Below are positions 50,516 to 61,004 of a DNA stretch of 64,000 bases, piece after piece (position 1 is the stretch's first letter; every line of letters begins with the position of its first letter). Source of the DNA: an uncultured Lachnospiraceae bacterium (GTDB lineage: Bacteria > Bacillota > Clostridia > Lachnospirales > Lachnospiraceae). The notes beneath the pieces are model-generated. The model was not told where the DNA came from, searched no databases, and was given only the letters and a program-made list of their open reading frames with translations. The stretch spans positions 1-64,000 of the forward strand of contig CAUEYX010000005.1 of NCBI GenBank assembly GCA_959022495.1, written 5' to 3'. Both the position numbers and the translations under genes were made by a program.

Positions 50516-52339
50516 ATGTCAGATAAAAAAAGACAGAAAAAGAAATATTCTCTGCGCATGAGGATGATGGAGATTAATGTGGGAATCGCTATCATAAGCT
50601 TTCTCCTGTGCGGGTTTCTGTTTATTTTTTCCGTCAGTTTTCTTGTCAGGACATACATCAACAATGACATCAATTTTTTTCTCACCGAGACAGCGGAAAA
50701 TCTGGAAAAAGGACTGGAATATATTGAAAATACCGTGACCGGAATCAGGGAGTCCGATATTCTGATGGACTATCTGAAAAACGGGACAGACGGAAACGGA
50801 GCGGAGCAGGTACATCAGACGTTCCAGCAGACTGCGGATATTAATGATTCCCCAAATCAGGGGGACGAGGGAGTCCCGGTGGTGGACAGGATTTATCTTC
50901 TGCGCGGCGAAACAGAGTACCAGCAGGCATCCTATTATGCTCTGGTGTCAGGCGAGGAAGAAGAAAATATACGCATTATGAAGAATGTATGGAGTGTATA
51001 CCAGGAAGCCTGCTCGGAAGGGGAAGGCGTCAATCCATATTATTATGTGAAGGAGAAGACACTGTACGTCGCCTGCCCTGTACTTGATGATAACATGGAT
51101 GAGCAGGGAACGCTGATCTTTGCCATCGACCTGGAAACGATCCGTCAGATCATGGCGCAGATGGGCAGCTATGAGGATTCGTTCTGGGTGCTGTACACGC
51201 GGGACGGACAGGTGATTGATACATATCCGGAAGACTCCATACCGGAAGGCAGTGAATGGAAGGACAGATTCCAGACTGAGCCGTATATTGCGCGGTCAGG
51301 GGCTGAGGACTATCGGATTTATGGCGCAAAGATGAGCATGGGTCTGCGTGTTTCGATGGGGATTCCGGAGAATCATGCTTCCCGGCTGCTCTATGATTCC
51401 GTTGATATTTATGTAGTGGGAATTGTGTGTATACTTATGGCAGGGATAATCAGCTTTGGAATTTTTACTTTTCGGATCACAAAACCTATTGAGGAGGTCA
51501 AAGAAAAGATCAGGGAAGTCCGTAAGGGAGATTTCCACGCCAAGCTGCCCGAGTATGACAGCCAGGAGTTTTCAGAGATCAGCCGGGGGTTTAACCGGAT
51601 GACAAAAGAGATTGACCACCTGGTGAATGAAGTGTATGAAAAGCAGATTTTGGTCCGGGATATGGAACTAAAATTTCTCCAGATGCAGATGAATCCGCAT
51701 TTTATGTTTAATGTCTTAAATGCGCTGGCGCTGCAGGCGAAGATCGACGGAAACGATGAGCTGAGCAGCAAGATATCCGTATTTTCCCAGCTGATCCAGG
51801 CGAAGATCTATCGGAGTGAAAGCGAGAAGGTCCAGATCAGGCAGGAGATGGAGTATGTCCGGTATTATCTGGAGATCCAGAAATTTCGCTATGGGGACCA
51901 GCTTACATATTCTGTACATGTGGAAGAGGGAGTGGAAGAGTGTTATATCCCGAAACTGTGCATACAGCTTGCGGCTGAAAATGCCGTGGTCCATGGACTG
52001 GAGCCGAAGATGGGCGGCGGCAGGGTGGACATTGCCGCGGAGCAAAAAGACGGAAAGATACAGATTACCGTTGCTGACAACGGTGTAGGATTCGGCACAG
52101 ACGGAGAAATCAGGCTGCCGCTGAAGATGGAAGCCGGGGATAAAAGCCATAACCATGTGGGGATTAACAATGCGGACAGCATTATTAAATTAATGTACGG
52201 GAATGAGTATGGCATCCATATCTATTCGAAATATGGAGAGGGGACGAGAGTGATAATCACGATCCCGCTGGACAGACCAGACAGGGGAACAGACCGGACA
52301 GAGCGGGCTGACATGCGGACGGGCATAGAAAAAGTTTAA
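50516..52339 (+). CDS. YesM-type sensor histidine kinase
   Basis: A 607-residue kinase. Membrane helix about 22-44, an extracellular sensor domain of the dCache type (about 50-285), second helix about 295-317, HAMP (FRITKPIEEVKEKIREVRKGDF), then the His_kinase domain LQMQMNPHFMFNVLNALALQAKI with H395 and an ATP-binding domain with VHGLEP and DNGVGFG. ATG 50516 follows AGAAGGAG. The usual AraC-type YesN regulator is not adjacent. With the binding protein it may control the glycan genes. A terminator follows. Confidence 0.92.
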   Translation: MSDKKRQKKKYSLRMRMMEINVGIAIISFLLCGFLFIFSVSFLVRTYINNDINFFLTETAENLEKGLEYIENTVTGIRESDILMDYLKNGTDGNGAEQVHQTFQQTADINDSPNQGDEGVPVVDRIYLLRGETEYQQASYYALVSGEEEENIRIMKNVWSVYQEACSEGEGVNPYYYVKEKTLYVACPVLDDNMDEQGTLIFAIDLETIRQIMAQMGSYEDSFWVLYTRDGQVIDTYPEDSIPEGSEWKDRFQTEPYIARSGAEDYRIYGAKMSMGLRVSMGIPENHASRLLYDSVDIYVVGIVCILMAGIISFGIFTFRITKPIEEVKEKIREVRKGDFHAKLPEYDSQEFSEISRGFNRMTKEIDHLVNEVYEKQILVRDMELKFLQMQMNPHFMFNVLNALALQAKIDGNDELSSKISVFSQLIQAKIYRSESEKVQIRQEMEYVRYYLEIQKFRYGDQLTYSVHVEEGVEECYIPKLCIQLAAENAVVHGLEPKMGGGRVDIAAEQKDGKIQITVADNGVGFGTDGEIRLPLKMEAGDKSHNHVGINNADSIIKLMYGNEYGIHIYSKYGEGTRVIITIPLDRPDRGTDRTERADMRTGIEKV

Positions 52340-52351
52340 TATTTTTTACAG

Positions 52352-52385
52352 AATGGCACTGATTGGTAAAATTAGTGTCATTTTT
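52352..52385 (+). terminator. Terminator after the YesM-type kinase
   Basis: AATGGCACT (52352-52360) pairs with AGTGTCATT (52374-52382), with one G-T pair, followed by TTT. Confidence 0.75.
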
Positions 52386-52488
52386 GTATTAAGTGAAAAA
52401 AATGTGAAAAAACAGAGAAAAAAAGTTTATTCTAATTTGCCGGACCTAGATTTAAAATATAAAAAATAAAGTCTAAAGTGGAGGAAAT

Positions 52489-54755
52489 ATGCGGATGAGC
52501 TGGTGTATCAGGGAAGAGGGATTTGACGAAAAGAAAATTGAGTTTCTGGGCAATAAGATGTGCATCGGGAACGGCTATTTCGGATACCGCGGAACACTCG
52601 AAGAGTACGGAAAGGACCAGTCTGCCGCCTGTACAGTGTCGGAAATATATGACGATAACGGAAATGGCTGGCGGGAGCCGGTAAATGTTCCGAACGGCTT
52701 ATCTGTCTGGACAGAATATGGAGGAGAGAGGCTGAGCGTACTGGACTCGCAGGTGGAAAGCCACGTCCAGGAATTATATATCGATACAGGAACGCATAGA
52801 AGAGAGACTGTATTCGCCGCGGGAGATGGAAGCAGGATTACTGTGGAGGCGGAGCGTTTTGCCAGCCTTTCGGATCTGCATCTGCTGGTCATGCGGTACC
52901 AGTTGACGGCGGACCGGGATCTGGATCTGAGCATCTGTACGGAGATAGACGATGATATCTGGAATATCAGCGGATGGCATTTCTCAGCGGTGGAAACCCG
53001 GGAAAAAGATGGTACAGACGGGATCATATGTACGACCATACAGAATGGAAGGACTGTCGCGGTGGCGGCAAAGATTTGTATTCCGGACGCGATGGAGAAA
53101 CCGGAGAAAAGAGGAAAAACCACAGTGATACATGTATCTTTGAAGAAAGATGTCCCCTTTGCGGTGAAAAAATATGTCGCCGTCTGCAAGGACACAGGCT
53201 GCTGTGATGTGTGGGAGTCAGCGGTCTGCTGCTGTGAAGAAGGAGCTAAGAAGGGGGTCAGTCTGCTGAAAGACGAACAGCAGAGAATCTGGGGGCAGAG
53301 ATACAGGCGCCTGGGGATAGAGATCAGAGGGGACGAGGAGGCGCGTCAGGCTCTTCTGTACAGCGCGTATCTTCTTTATAGTTCTGCCCCCACATATACA
53401 GACCGGGTGGCGATCCCGGCGCGGGGACTGTCCGGTCAGGTATATAAAGGCGCGATGTTCTGGGATACAGAGATTTATATGCTTCCGATGTTTACTTTCT
53501 GCGAGCCGGAGACAGCGCGCAATCTGGTTATGTACCGGGTGAGAAACCTGACAGGGGCGAGGGAAAAAGCGTTGGAATACGGATACAGAGGAGCGTTCTA
53601 TCCTTGGGAGAGCCAGGAAAACGGACAAGACGGGTGTACGCTTTACAATTTGACAGATATTTTTACGGGTAGAAAGATACGCACGTATTTCAGGGACAAG
53701 CAGATACACATCAGCGCGGATGTGGCGTATGGACTCTGGAAATATATGGAGGTGACCGGAGACAAGGAGATCCTGCTGGAAGGCGCCGCAGATGTGATAC
53801 TTGAGTGCGCGAGGTTTTTCTATTCGTATGCCTACTATAAAAAGGACAAAGAGAGGTATGAATTCCTGGATGTGACAGGGGCGGACGAATACCATGAGAG
53901 AGTAAACAATGACGCTTATACAAACTATATGATCTGGCTCACGGCAAAAGCGGCTCTGGATGTCATCGCTCTGTTGAGAAGAGAGTACCCGGAAGAGTAT
54001 GAGAGAGTGATGACAGAACTCGACTACTGGGAAGAGGAGAAAAATATCAGGGATTTATTTGAAAAGATCTATCTGCCGAAACCGGGAAAGGATATGGTCA
54101 TCGAGCAGTTTGACGGGTATCTCAAAGGGGAGGATCTGTCGCTGGAAGAACTGTATTCCAGGATTATAAAGCCGAATGAATATCTGGGCAGCCCGACAGG
54201 ACTGACTGTGAATACCCAGATCATTAAACAGGCGGATGTTGTACTGCTGATGAGCCTGCTCGGGGATGTGTTTACCCGGGAGGAGAAAGAGAAAAACTGG
54301 GAGTATTATGAACCGAGAAGGGACATGGTTCTAGTTTGAGCACATGTATCTACGCCCTTCTTGCGGCACAGATCGGGAAAACAGAATGGGCGTATCAATA
54401 TCTGATGAAAGCGGCGAGAATCGACCTGGATGGCGATTATAAACTGTATCTTGGAGATCTCTACATTGGCGGCACTCATCCGGCGGCAAACGGCGGCACA
54501 TGGATGGTGGTCATACAGGGATTCGCCGGGCTGGATACAAAGGACGGCGGGATCAGGCTCGATCCCCATCTGCCGGAAAAGTGGGAAGAAATAGAATTTG
54601 GCTTCGGATACGCGGGAGGCAGGTACCATGCCGCTGTCACAAAAAGCGAGATAGAGATCCGGTGTGAAGAATCTGAAAGTTCTGAACTGAAAGTGATCTG
54701 CGGTGGAAATGAATACCCCTGTGTACCGGGAGAGACACTGCGGGTGGCTTATTGA
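52489..54755 (+). pseudogene. GH65 disaccharide phosphorylase, 1-nt frameshift
   Basis: Together the two frames encode a GH65 enzyme of about 755 residues that splits an alpha-glycosyl disaccharide with phosphate. The first frame (52489-54339) has CIREEGFDEKKIEFLGNKMCIGNGYFGYRG, the active-site KGAMFWDTEIYMLP, DEYHERVNNDAYTN (probable general acid Glu467) and stops after YYEPRRDMVLV. The second frame resumes with GHGSSLSTCIYALLAAQIGKTEWAYQYL and the C-terminal sandwich domain to 54755. One extra G in the GGG at 54320-54322 restores YYEPRRGHGSSLS. All other family blocks are intact. Substrate within GH65 cannot be given. Confidence 0.88.
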
Positions 54756-54772
54756 TAGATGGAGAACACGAT

Positions 54773-55651
54773 ATGGGTAAGGAAGATAAGAGATATAAGG
54801 CTATATTTTTTGACTGGGACGGAACGGCGGTTAAGACAAGGGAAGAACCTGTGGATGGGATAACGGCGCTGATGAAGCCGCTTCTTGGAAAGGGAGTGAA
54901 GCTGATTATCATCAGTGGTACGACCTACGACAGGATTGCGGACGGAAGGCTTCATGAATATTTTACGGAGACAGAGCTGGAGCATCTGTATCTGGGGCTT
55001 TCGCGCGGGGCGCACAATTACTCATTCGAAGCCGGGATGCCTGTGCTTCATGAGGAGTTTCTTCCGGCGATGGAGGAAAAAATAAAGATTCATGACGTCG
55101 GCTACCGGATGCACAGGCAGCTTCTTATGGAGCATGGGCTTGAGTCGGATATTGTGTTTACACGGCCGAACTACTGTAAACTAGACCTGATGGTGGAGCA
55201 TGACCGCAGCGGCAGTCTTTTCCTCCAGGAAGGGGAAACCGAGATGGTGCAGAAGATGCTGCGCGGGCATGGGATCGCGGGCGGGCTTACTGAGATCACG
55301 GGCATGGCAGAAAAGACAGGGGAGGAGACAGGGATTACAGTAAAGGCTACCACGGACGCGAAGTATCTGGAGGTCGGTCTGACAACCAAAAGCGATAACG
55401 TGGATTATTTTACAGAGCATGTACTTACCGAGGAGGGGATCAATATAGCGGAGTGCTGCTTCTGGGGAGATGAATACATGTACCTGGATGAAGGGATTCC
55501 GGGAAGCGACGCCTGTATGATCACGGAGAAGACGAAAGGGGCAGATTTTTACGATGTATCAGATATAGAAGGGAAAAGACCAGAGGAGGTGAAGCGTACA
55601 GGCGGAGGAACAGAGAGATTCCATCTATTTCTGAGAGAACAGATTCGGTGA
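54773..55651 (+). CDS. HAD-superfamily phosphatase
   Basis: A 292-residue HAD hydrolase. Motif I FFDWDGTAV, motif II IIISGTT, motif III Lys near TTKSDNVDYF, and motif IV FWGDEYMYLDEGIPGSDA are present; the cap type resembles Cof-like phosphosugar phosphatases. It is not a beta-phosphoglucomutase, which would be the usual neighbour of GH65. It probably dephosphorylates a sugar phosphate made in this locus. ATG 54773 follows GGAGA; a TTG at 54752 overlaps the GH65 stop. Confidence 0.8.
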   Translation: MGKEDKRYKAIFFDWDGTAVKTREEPVDGITALMKPLLGKGVKLIIISGTTYDRIADGRLHEYFTETELEHLYLGLSRGAHNYSFEAGMPVLHEEFLPAMEEKIKIHDVGYRMHRQLLMEHGLESDIVFTRPNYCKLDLMVEHDRSGSLFLQEGETEMVQKMLRGHGIAGGLTEITGMAEKTGEETGITVKATTDAKYLEVGLTTKSDNVDYFTEHVLTEEGINIAECCFWGDEYMYLDEGIPGSDACMITEKTKGADFYDVSDIEGKRPEEVKRTGGGTERFHLFLREQIR

Positions 55652-55671
55652 GAGATAAAGGAGGACAACAG

Positions 55672-58600
55672 ATGAGAAAGAACAGAAAATTAATGAAACA
55701 GCTCTGTGCGGTGTCATTGGCGGCTGTGATGGGAATTTCCATGATGGGCGTATGGGGCGGAAGCGCGCAGGCAGAGGAACGGACAGACACAAACGTGGCT
55801 TCCGGGATTGTTCCCACAGCCGGATGGCTGGACGGAAGCGAGATGACAGACGGCCCAGACGGAGAGAAGGACAGCAATTCCGCGCCTCGGGCGACGAACG
55901 GGGTCTATACGGATTTTTATCGGTATGGAGAGAGTATGTCGGAAGGAGCGGAGGCAAAACCGAGCTACGCCCAGTTTGACCTGGGACAGAACTATGATAT
56001 TTCATCCATAAAGATGTGGCGGTATTACGACGACGGCAGGGAATACACCCCGACGGCGATCGCGGTGTCTGAAACCTCGGACGACTGGTCGGAAGGAAAT
56101 GTGGATGTGATCTATAATTCTGACGTGGAAGGTGTATTTGGGCTTGGCGAAGGCTCAGACGAAGGATATGCGGAGACAGCTGAAGGAAAAGAGTTTATCT
56201 GTGAGGAGACTGTGACTGGGCGGTTTGTAAGGGTATATTCACTGGGGAGCAATGTAAACAGCGGAAACCACCTCGTAGAGTTTGAAGTCTACGGAAGCGT
56301 ACACACACAGGTGGCAGGAAAGGCAAGCATTATAGTTCCGGAAGGGAATTACGAAGTGACTGCCGAAGACGGTTCAGAGTCTCCGATGGAGTTTGGCAGC
56401 AGCTATTCCTTCCGGGTGAAAGCGGCGGACGGATATTATGTATCGTCTGTAACTGCGAATGGAATGGAGCTGGAGGTGCAGGATAATGTGTACACAATCA
56501 AGGACGTACAGGCAGACCAGTACCTGGATATCCGGGTTCTGCCGTATCCTGATATGGAAAATCTGGCTCTTAGGAAAACTGTCACAGTGCATAAGACTTC
56601 CGATGACTCAGAAGCTGATAAGAATAAGGACAGAACAGAGAAGATGGCGGTAGACGGGATCATTCCGGCGGGAACGGCGGATTCGAATTATTGTGATTTC
56701 GGAAAAGATACAAGGAATCCAGAGGAAGAGTATTCCGCATATCTTCAGATAGATATGGAAGGACGCTTTGAGCTGGCTCAGATCAATCTGTACAGATACT
56801 GGAATGATGGCAGGACTTATGAAGGAACTGTGATAGCGTCCGGGATGACAGAAGATGACTTTAAGAATGGAAACTGTAAAATACTGTACAATTCGGATAA
56901 GGAGAACTATCATGGGTTCGGCGAAGGATCTGACGAGACTTATGTAGAGACAGAGGCCGGATACAAGATCGGTCTTAAGGAAAGATTCCCGGATGAAAGG
57001 ATTGAGGCGCGGTATATCAGAATCTATATGCACGGGAGCAGCGCGGGATCTACAAATCACATTGTAGAGTGCCAGGTCATGGGATATGATTTCGGAGAGA
57101 AACCGTATGAGGCGGACGCGTTCGACAATACAGGGAACTATATTGATCTCCCGACCCACTATGACCGGTATTATCCTGACGATCCCAACGCGGCGGCAGA
57201 GAAACATATTTCAGGACAGGTTACGCACCCTGACGTAGTGAAGGTGGAAGAAGGGTTCGGAGGACACCAATACTGGATGTTCTATACGCCAAACGTGATG
57301 ATGACTTCCCAGTTCGAGAATCCGTATATTGTGTACTCTGACGACGGGATTAACTGGGAAGAGCCTATAGGAGACGATGGAGACACTGTAAATCCGATTG
57401 CGGCGCGGGTGACAGGACCTACAGAGGCTGATTCCCACAACTGCGACACAGACCTTGTATATGACAGCAAAAACAAGAGGATGCTGGCATACTGGAACTG
57501 GACCAACGATGTGGGGGCCGACGACTGCCAGGTCCGTATGATGGTATCCTACGACGGAGTTCACTGGGGCGCTCCGACAGGGGACGGGCAGGAAGTTAAG
57601 GAAGGAGAGTACTTAATCGCGGTCCGGGATACAGAGACACGATACAATCTGCTCTCCCCGAGCGTTACATACGACAGTTATAAAGATATGTACTTCATGT
57701 ATTATAATAACTCGGGAGATGTCGGCTACACGAACGGACAGAATAATAAAGTCCAGGTCCGCTGGTCAGAAGACGGAATCAACTGGTCAGAGGAAGTGCG
57801 CGATGTAGAGAACTTTTTAGGCAAAGACGAGTACGGCGAGCAGCTGGCGCCCTGGCATCAGGACGTACAGTATATCCCGTCAAAAAATGAATATTGGGCG
57901 TTATCTCAGTGTTTTGCAGGAAATTCGCCGGATAACTCCGTGCTCTATATGACGAAATCAAAAGACGGCCTGCACTGGGAGCAGATCGGGAACCAGCCGG
58001 TACTGACGCCGAACGACGCGCCGTTCTGGAATGATTTCCAGATTTACCGCTCTACTTTCCTGTATGATCCTGGGACAGACACTATGGATATCTGGTATTC
58101 CGCTCTCCAGACGACTCCGTCAGACCGCATGGTGGCTGATTCGGAAGGAAACCTCACGATTCAGGCCGGCACGGACGACAGCAGGATCTGGAGGATCGGA
58201 CATACATCCAACAAGATGTCCGAAGTGATGAAAGCCCTCACGCAGAATGAATTTTATGAAGAGCCGGAAGAGACTGCCTCCAGAGGATTTATGCTTACCG
58301 CGGATGATCCGGTTCTGGAAGCGGGTGAAACGACAGACGTCACGACACAGTGGTCCGTAGAGGGCGGCTGGGGAGGCGGCGGAGACGCTGCGCCCGACAA
58401 TACGGTGACGGATAGGAACATCCGCTACAGCTCAGACAATGAGCAGGCTGCCACAGTGGATCCGTGGGGAAGGATTACGGCGCGTGGGGAAGGACAGGCG
58501 ATTATTTCGGGAACGACGATGGAAGGTTCAGAGACGGAGATCCTGATCGAGGTCGGAAATCCTGAGGATGTTGAGCCAAGGCAGGAGATCAGCGCAGAGA

Positions 58601-60801
58601 AACCGTTGTATATTGCCAACTACTATTGGTCAGACGGGGCCCCGGCAGAGTATATCAGCAATTGTGACGCCGGTCAGTACCCGGAGAGAAATTATATTTC
58701 AGATACTCTGAATGGAGACGGAACCCGGACAGACAGGGATGACCCTCTGAAGCTGTGGAATACGATACCGGACGACCTGAAAGACAATACAGTAATCCTG
58801 CTGATCGCTGAGCGCAGCATAAAGGACAATGTGATTGAGGAAGGTACGGAAGATGGAAACGCGATCCGTACATGGTACAAAAAACAGGTAGAATTCTGTA
58901 ATGCGAACCAGATTCCCTGCGCCGTGCAGAATATAAATGGCGAGACCAGCACATACGACAGGATTCCGCTGAGCTTCTGGAAAGAGCTGGCGGAGGAAAA
59001 TGAATATCTCGTCGGATTTAACGGCGCGGAGCTGTATAACCGGTTTAACGGTGGAGCTGCCAACAATGGCGACGAGTATGTGGCCGATCTGATCAGGATG
59101 GGTTCGTCCATGGGAGTCAGCATGATGTGGACAGATACGAATGTATTCGGAAACCACGGAGTCCTTATGGACTGGCTGGAGGAAGAGGACAGCGTACTGG
59201 GGAACGCTATGAAAGACAACCATGAATATGTCTCCATGATGTACAAAGAATCTTATGGAAACCCATCCACGGACGCGCTCTATCTGGGGCTGTGGCTCAC
59301 AGGATACTGCGATAACTGGGGCGTGGCGTCCGACTGGTGGCACTGGGAGCTGGATTGGAACGGTACGATGTTTGACGAAGCGGGCAGCATCGGAGCCTGG
59401 GGACAGACTCTTGTATGGCCGGAAAATATGTACTCCCAGGATATCATCCGCGTAGCAAGTATGGGGGCAGCCTCGTACAAGAGTGAGCCGCAGTGGTATT
59501 CTGTCGCGTCAAATGGAAACAGGACCCCTGCGTACCAGTATTCCCTGATACCGACCCTGCAGAAGCTTGGCAGCGGCGAGATTGACATTCCGACAAAGGA
59601 AGAGGTTCTTGAGCGTACGAAACTGGTCGTAAAGGGTACTGAGAACTTCCGTTCTGTGATATACGATGAGACATATTCCCAGTTATATCCTAAGACGGGG
59701 CAGTACGGGATCGTGCCTCTGGTGCCGAACACAGTGGACGATGAGACATTGAAAGAACTGGGATTTGAGTATATTGTAGAAGAACCGCTGACAGAGGATA
59801 TGTTAAAAGAAGCGTATCCTGATGAGAAGTACAGCGGAACAGCGTGGGCGGAGAACTGGGGAGACACATGGTACATGATGAACTCCTCGGAGGACAAAGA
59901 CGTCCGCCAGAGCGCGACAGTTGAGACAAAGATCGGAGATCTCACTGTGGATATGACGCCGCATACATATGCTGTGGCAGTGTCGCGGTCAGACAGTATG
60001 GTCGAACTTATTTTAAGCAATTACCGTCTGGATAAATCTGAACTCTGGAACGGAACGAATCCGGCGGAAAATATGAGCCTGGTATATCAGTATATCTGGG
60101 AAATGTCCAGAAGGATGCAGAATAATGAAGGGCTTGACACAGAACTCAGGGAGACTGTGATTACGGTGGACAGTGAAGAAAAGCCGGAGGTTACCTTCAA
60201 ATATGAAGGCGAAAACTTGTATGAATATGACAACTATACCCGCCCGTTTAAGTATTCTGAGGTGACGGGCGCGCCTGGACGCTGGACGGTGACAGTACGG
60301 CATAATGGTTTTGTTGAGTGTACGATATCTACGGGTAAAACTACCGTCATTGAGGTAGAGGATTTTGACGGCAATGTGACAGAAATGATCTATGAAGCCG
60401 GAAAGCCGTTTGGGACACTTCCGCAGGTCGAGATCCCTGAGGGATACGAGTTTGTCGGCTGGAAGGACCAGGATGGAAACACTGTTACGGCAGAGACAAT
60501 CGTGCAGGAAGGAATGAGGCTGATACCAGAATTTAGCGAAGAGAAGACAGACGAAGAAGAACCGGGAGGCAAAGAAGACCCGGATACGCCAAAAGATCCT
60601 GATGATACAAAAGATCCGGCAGGCCAGGGCACCGTTGGCGGTTCAGATAATTCAGGCAGGACGCCGGACGGAACAGACAGCGGATGCGATACAGCTGTGG
60701 ATACAGGAGACCCGGCACCTGTTACGGGAATCATAGCTTTGATGATCACGGCGCTGGCAGTGTTCGGTGTGACTGTGGTACAGCGGAAAAAAGCAAAGTA
60801 A
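55672..60801 (+). CDS. Cell-anchored multidomain GH98-like glycosidase
   Basis: A 1709-residue exported protein. Signal peptide 1-34 (cut after AQA), F5/8 type C domain about 50-210, a small Ig-like segment about 215-285, a second F5/8C about 290-470, a five-bladed propeller-like region about 475-850 (HPDVVKVEEGFGGHQYWMFYTP, DLVYDSKNKRMLAYWNW, SPSVTYDSYKDMYFMYYN), BIG2-like about 870-970, a GH98-type catalytic region about 975-1350 with its C-terminal domain to about 1560, an InlB-type repeat (about 1570-1620), a Pro/Asp-rich linker, and a C-terminal VDTGD...membrane helix...RKKAK anchor. GH98 enzymes cut blood-group A/B glycans or xylan internally. Start ATG 55672 follows AAAGGAGG. Confidence 0.75.
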   Translation: MRKNRKLMKQLCAVSLAAVMGISMMGVWGGSAQAEERTDTNVASGIVPTAGWLDGSEMTDGPDGEKDSNSAPRATNGVYTDFYRYGESMSEGAEAKPSYAQFDLGQNYDISSIKMWRYYDDGREYTPTAIAVSETSDDWSEGNVDVIYNSDVEGVFGLGEGSDEGYAETAEGKEFICEETVTGRFVRVYSLGSNVNSGNHLVEFEVYGSVHTQVAGKASIIVPEGNYEVTAEDGSESPMEFGSSYSFRVKAADGYYVSSVTANGMELEVQDNVYTIKDVQADQYLDIRVLPYPDMENLALRKTVTVHKTSDDSEADKNKDRTEKMAVDGIIPAGTADSNYCDFGKDTRNPEEEYSAYLQIDMEGRFELAQINLYRYWNDGRTYEGTVIASGMTEDDFKNGNCKILYNSDKENYHGFGEGSDETYVETEAGYKIGLKERFPDERIEARYIRIYMHGSSAGSTNHIVECQVMGYDFGEKPYEADAFDNTGNYIDLPTHYDRYYPDDPNAAAEKHISGQVTHPDVVKVEEGFGGHQYWMFYTPNVMMTSQFENPYIVYSDDGINWEEPIGDDGDTVNPIAARVTGPTEADSHNCDTDLVYDSKNKRMLAYWNWTNDVGADDCQVRMMVSYDGVHWGAPTGDGQEVKEGEYLIAVRDTETRYNLLSPSVTYDSYKDMYFMYYNNSGDVGYTNGQNNKVQVRWSEDGINWSEEVRDVENFLGKDEYGEQLAPWHQDVQYIPSKNEYWALSQCFAGNSPDNSVLYMTKSKDGLHWEQIGNQPVLTPNDAPFWNDFQIYRSTFLYDPGTDTMDIWYSALQTTPSDRMVADSEGNLTIQAGTDDSRIWRIGHTSNKMSEVMKALTQNEFYEEPEETASRGFMLTADDPVLEAGETTDVTTQWSVEGGWGGGGDAAPDNTVTDRNIRYSSDNEQAATVDPWGRITARGEGQAIISGTTMEGSETEILIEVGNPEDVEPRQEISAEKPLYIANYYWSDGAPAEYISNCDAGQYPERNYISDTLNGDGTRTDRDDPLKLWNTIPDDLKDNTVILLIAERSIKDNVIEEGTEDGNAIRTWYKKQVEFCNANQIPCAVQNINGETSTYDRIPLSFWKELAEENEYLVGFNGAELYNRFNGGAANNGDEYVADLIRMGSSMGVSMMWTDTNVFGNHGVLMDWLEEEDSVLGNAMKDNHEYVSMMYKESYGNPSTDALYLGLWLTGYCDNWGVASDWWHWELDWNGTMFDEAGSIGAWGQTLVWPENMYSQDIIRVASMGAASYKSEPQWYSVASNGNRTPAYQYSLIPTLQKLGSGEIDIPTKEEVLERTKLVVKGTENFRSVIYDETYSQLYPKTGQYGIVPLVPNTVDDETLKELGFEYIVEEPLTEDMLKEAYPDEKYSGTAWAENWGDTWYMMNSSEDKDVRQSATVETKIGDLTVDMTPHTYAVAVSRSDSMVELILSNYRLDKSELWNGTNPAENMSLVYQYIWEMSRRMQNNEGLDTELRETVITVDSEEKPEVTFKYEGENLYEYDNYTRPFKYSEVTGAPGRWTVTVRHNGFVECTISTGKTTVIEVEDFDGNVTEMIYEAGKPFGTLPQVEIPEGYEFVGWKDQDGNTVTAETIVQEGMRLIPEFSEEKTDEEEPGGKEDPDTPKDPDDTKDPAGQGTVGGSDNSGRTPDGTDSGCDTAVDTGDPAPVTGIIALMITALAVFGVTVVQRKKAK

Positions 60802-60823
60802 GACATTTTGCTAATTTTTCACA

Positions 60824-60864
60824 TTTTTGACCTGATGATCTAAAATGGAACATCAGGTCAAAAA
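60824..60864 (+). repeat. 14-bp hairpin between GH98 and binding-protein genes
   Basis: TTTTTGACCTGATG (60824-60837) pairs perfectly with CATCAGGTCAAAAA (60851-60864). T residues are inside the stem on the 5' side and A residues on the 3' side, so it is not a normal terminator for either strand; it could protect mRNA ends or reduce readthrough. Confidence 0.5.
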
Positions 60865-60932
60865 AATGCAATAATATATAAATCCATTATTAAAACTGAC
60901 AAAAATATATAAAAACAAAACAGTTCTGTTTA

Positions 60933-60961
60933 TTCATTTTGCCCGATGCGGCGGTTACAAT
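60933..60961 (+). promoter_or_regulatory. Promoter of the ABC importer operon
   Basis: TTCATT (60933-60938) and TACAAT (60956-60961) are spaced by 17 nt, about 45 nt before the binding-protein start. Confidence 0.5.
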
Positions 60962-61004
60962 AAATTCACAGGATGAATCTGAACGGATCAAGGAGGAAAC
61001 AAAA

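Noticed and set aside
54311..54345. Programmed frameshifting in the GH65 gene
   Set aside because: The shift site CCG-AGA-AGG-GAC is not a known slippery sequence; a lost G is simpler.
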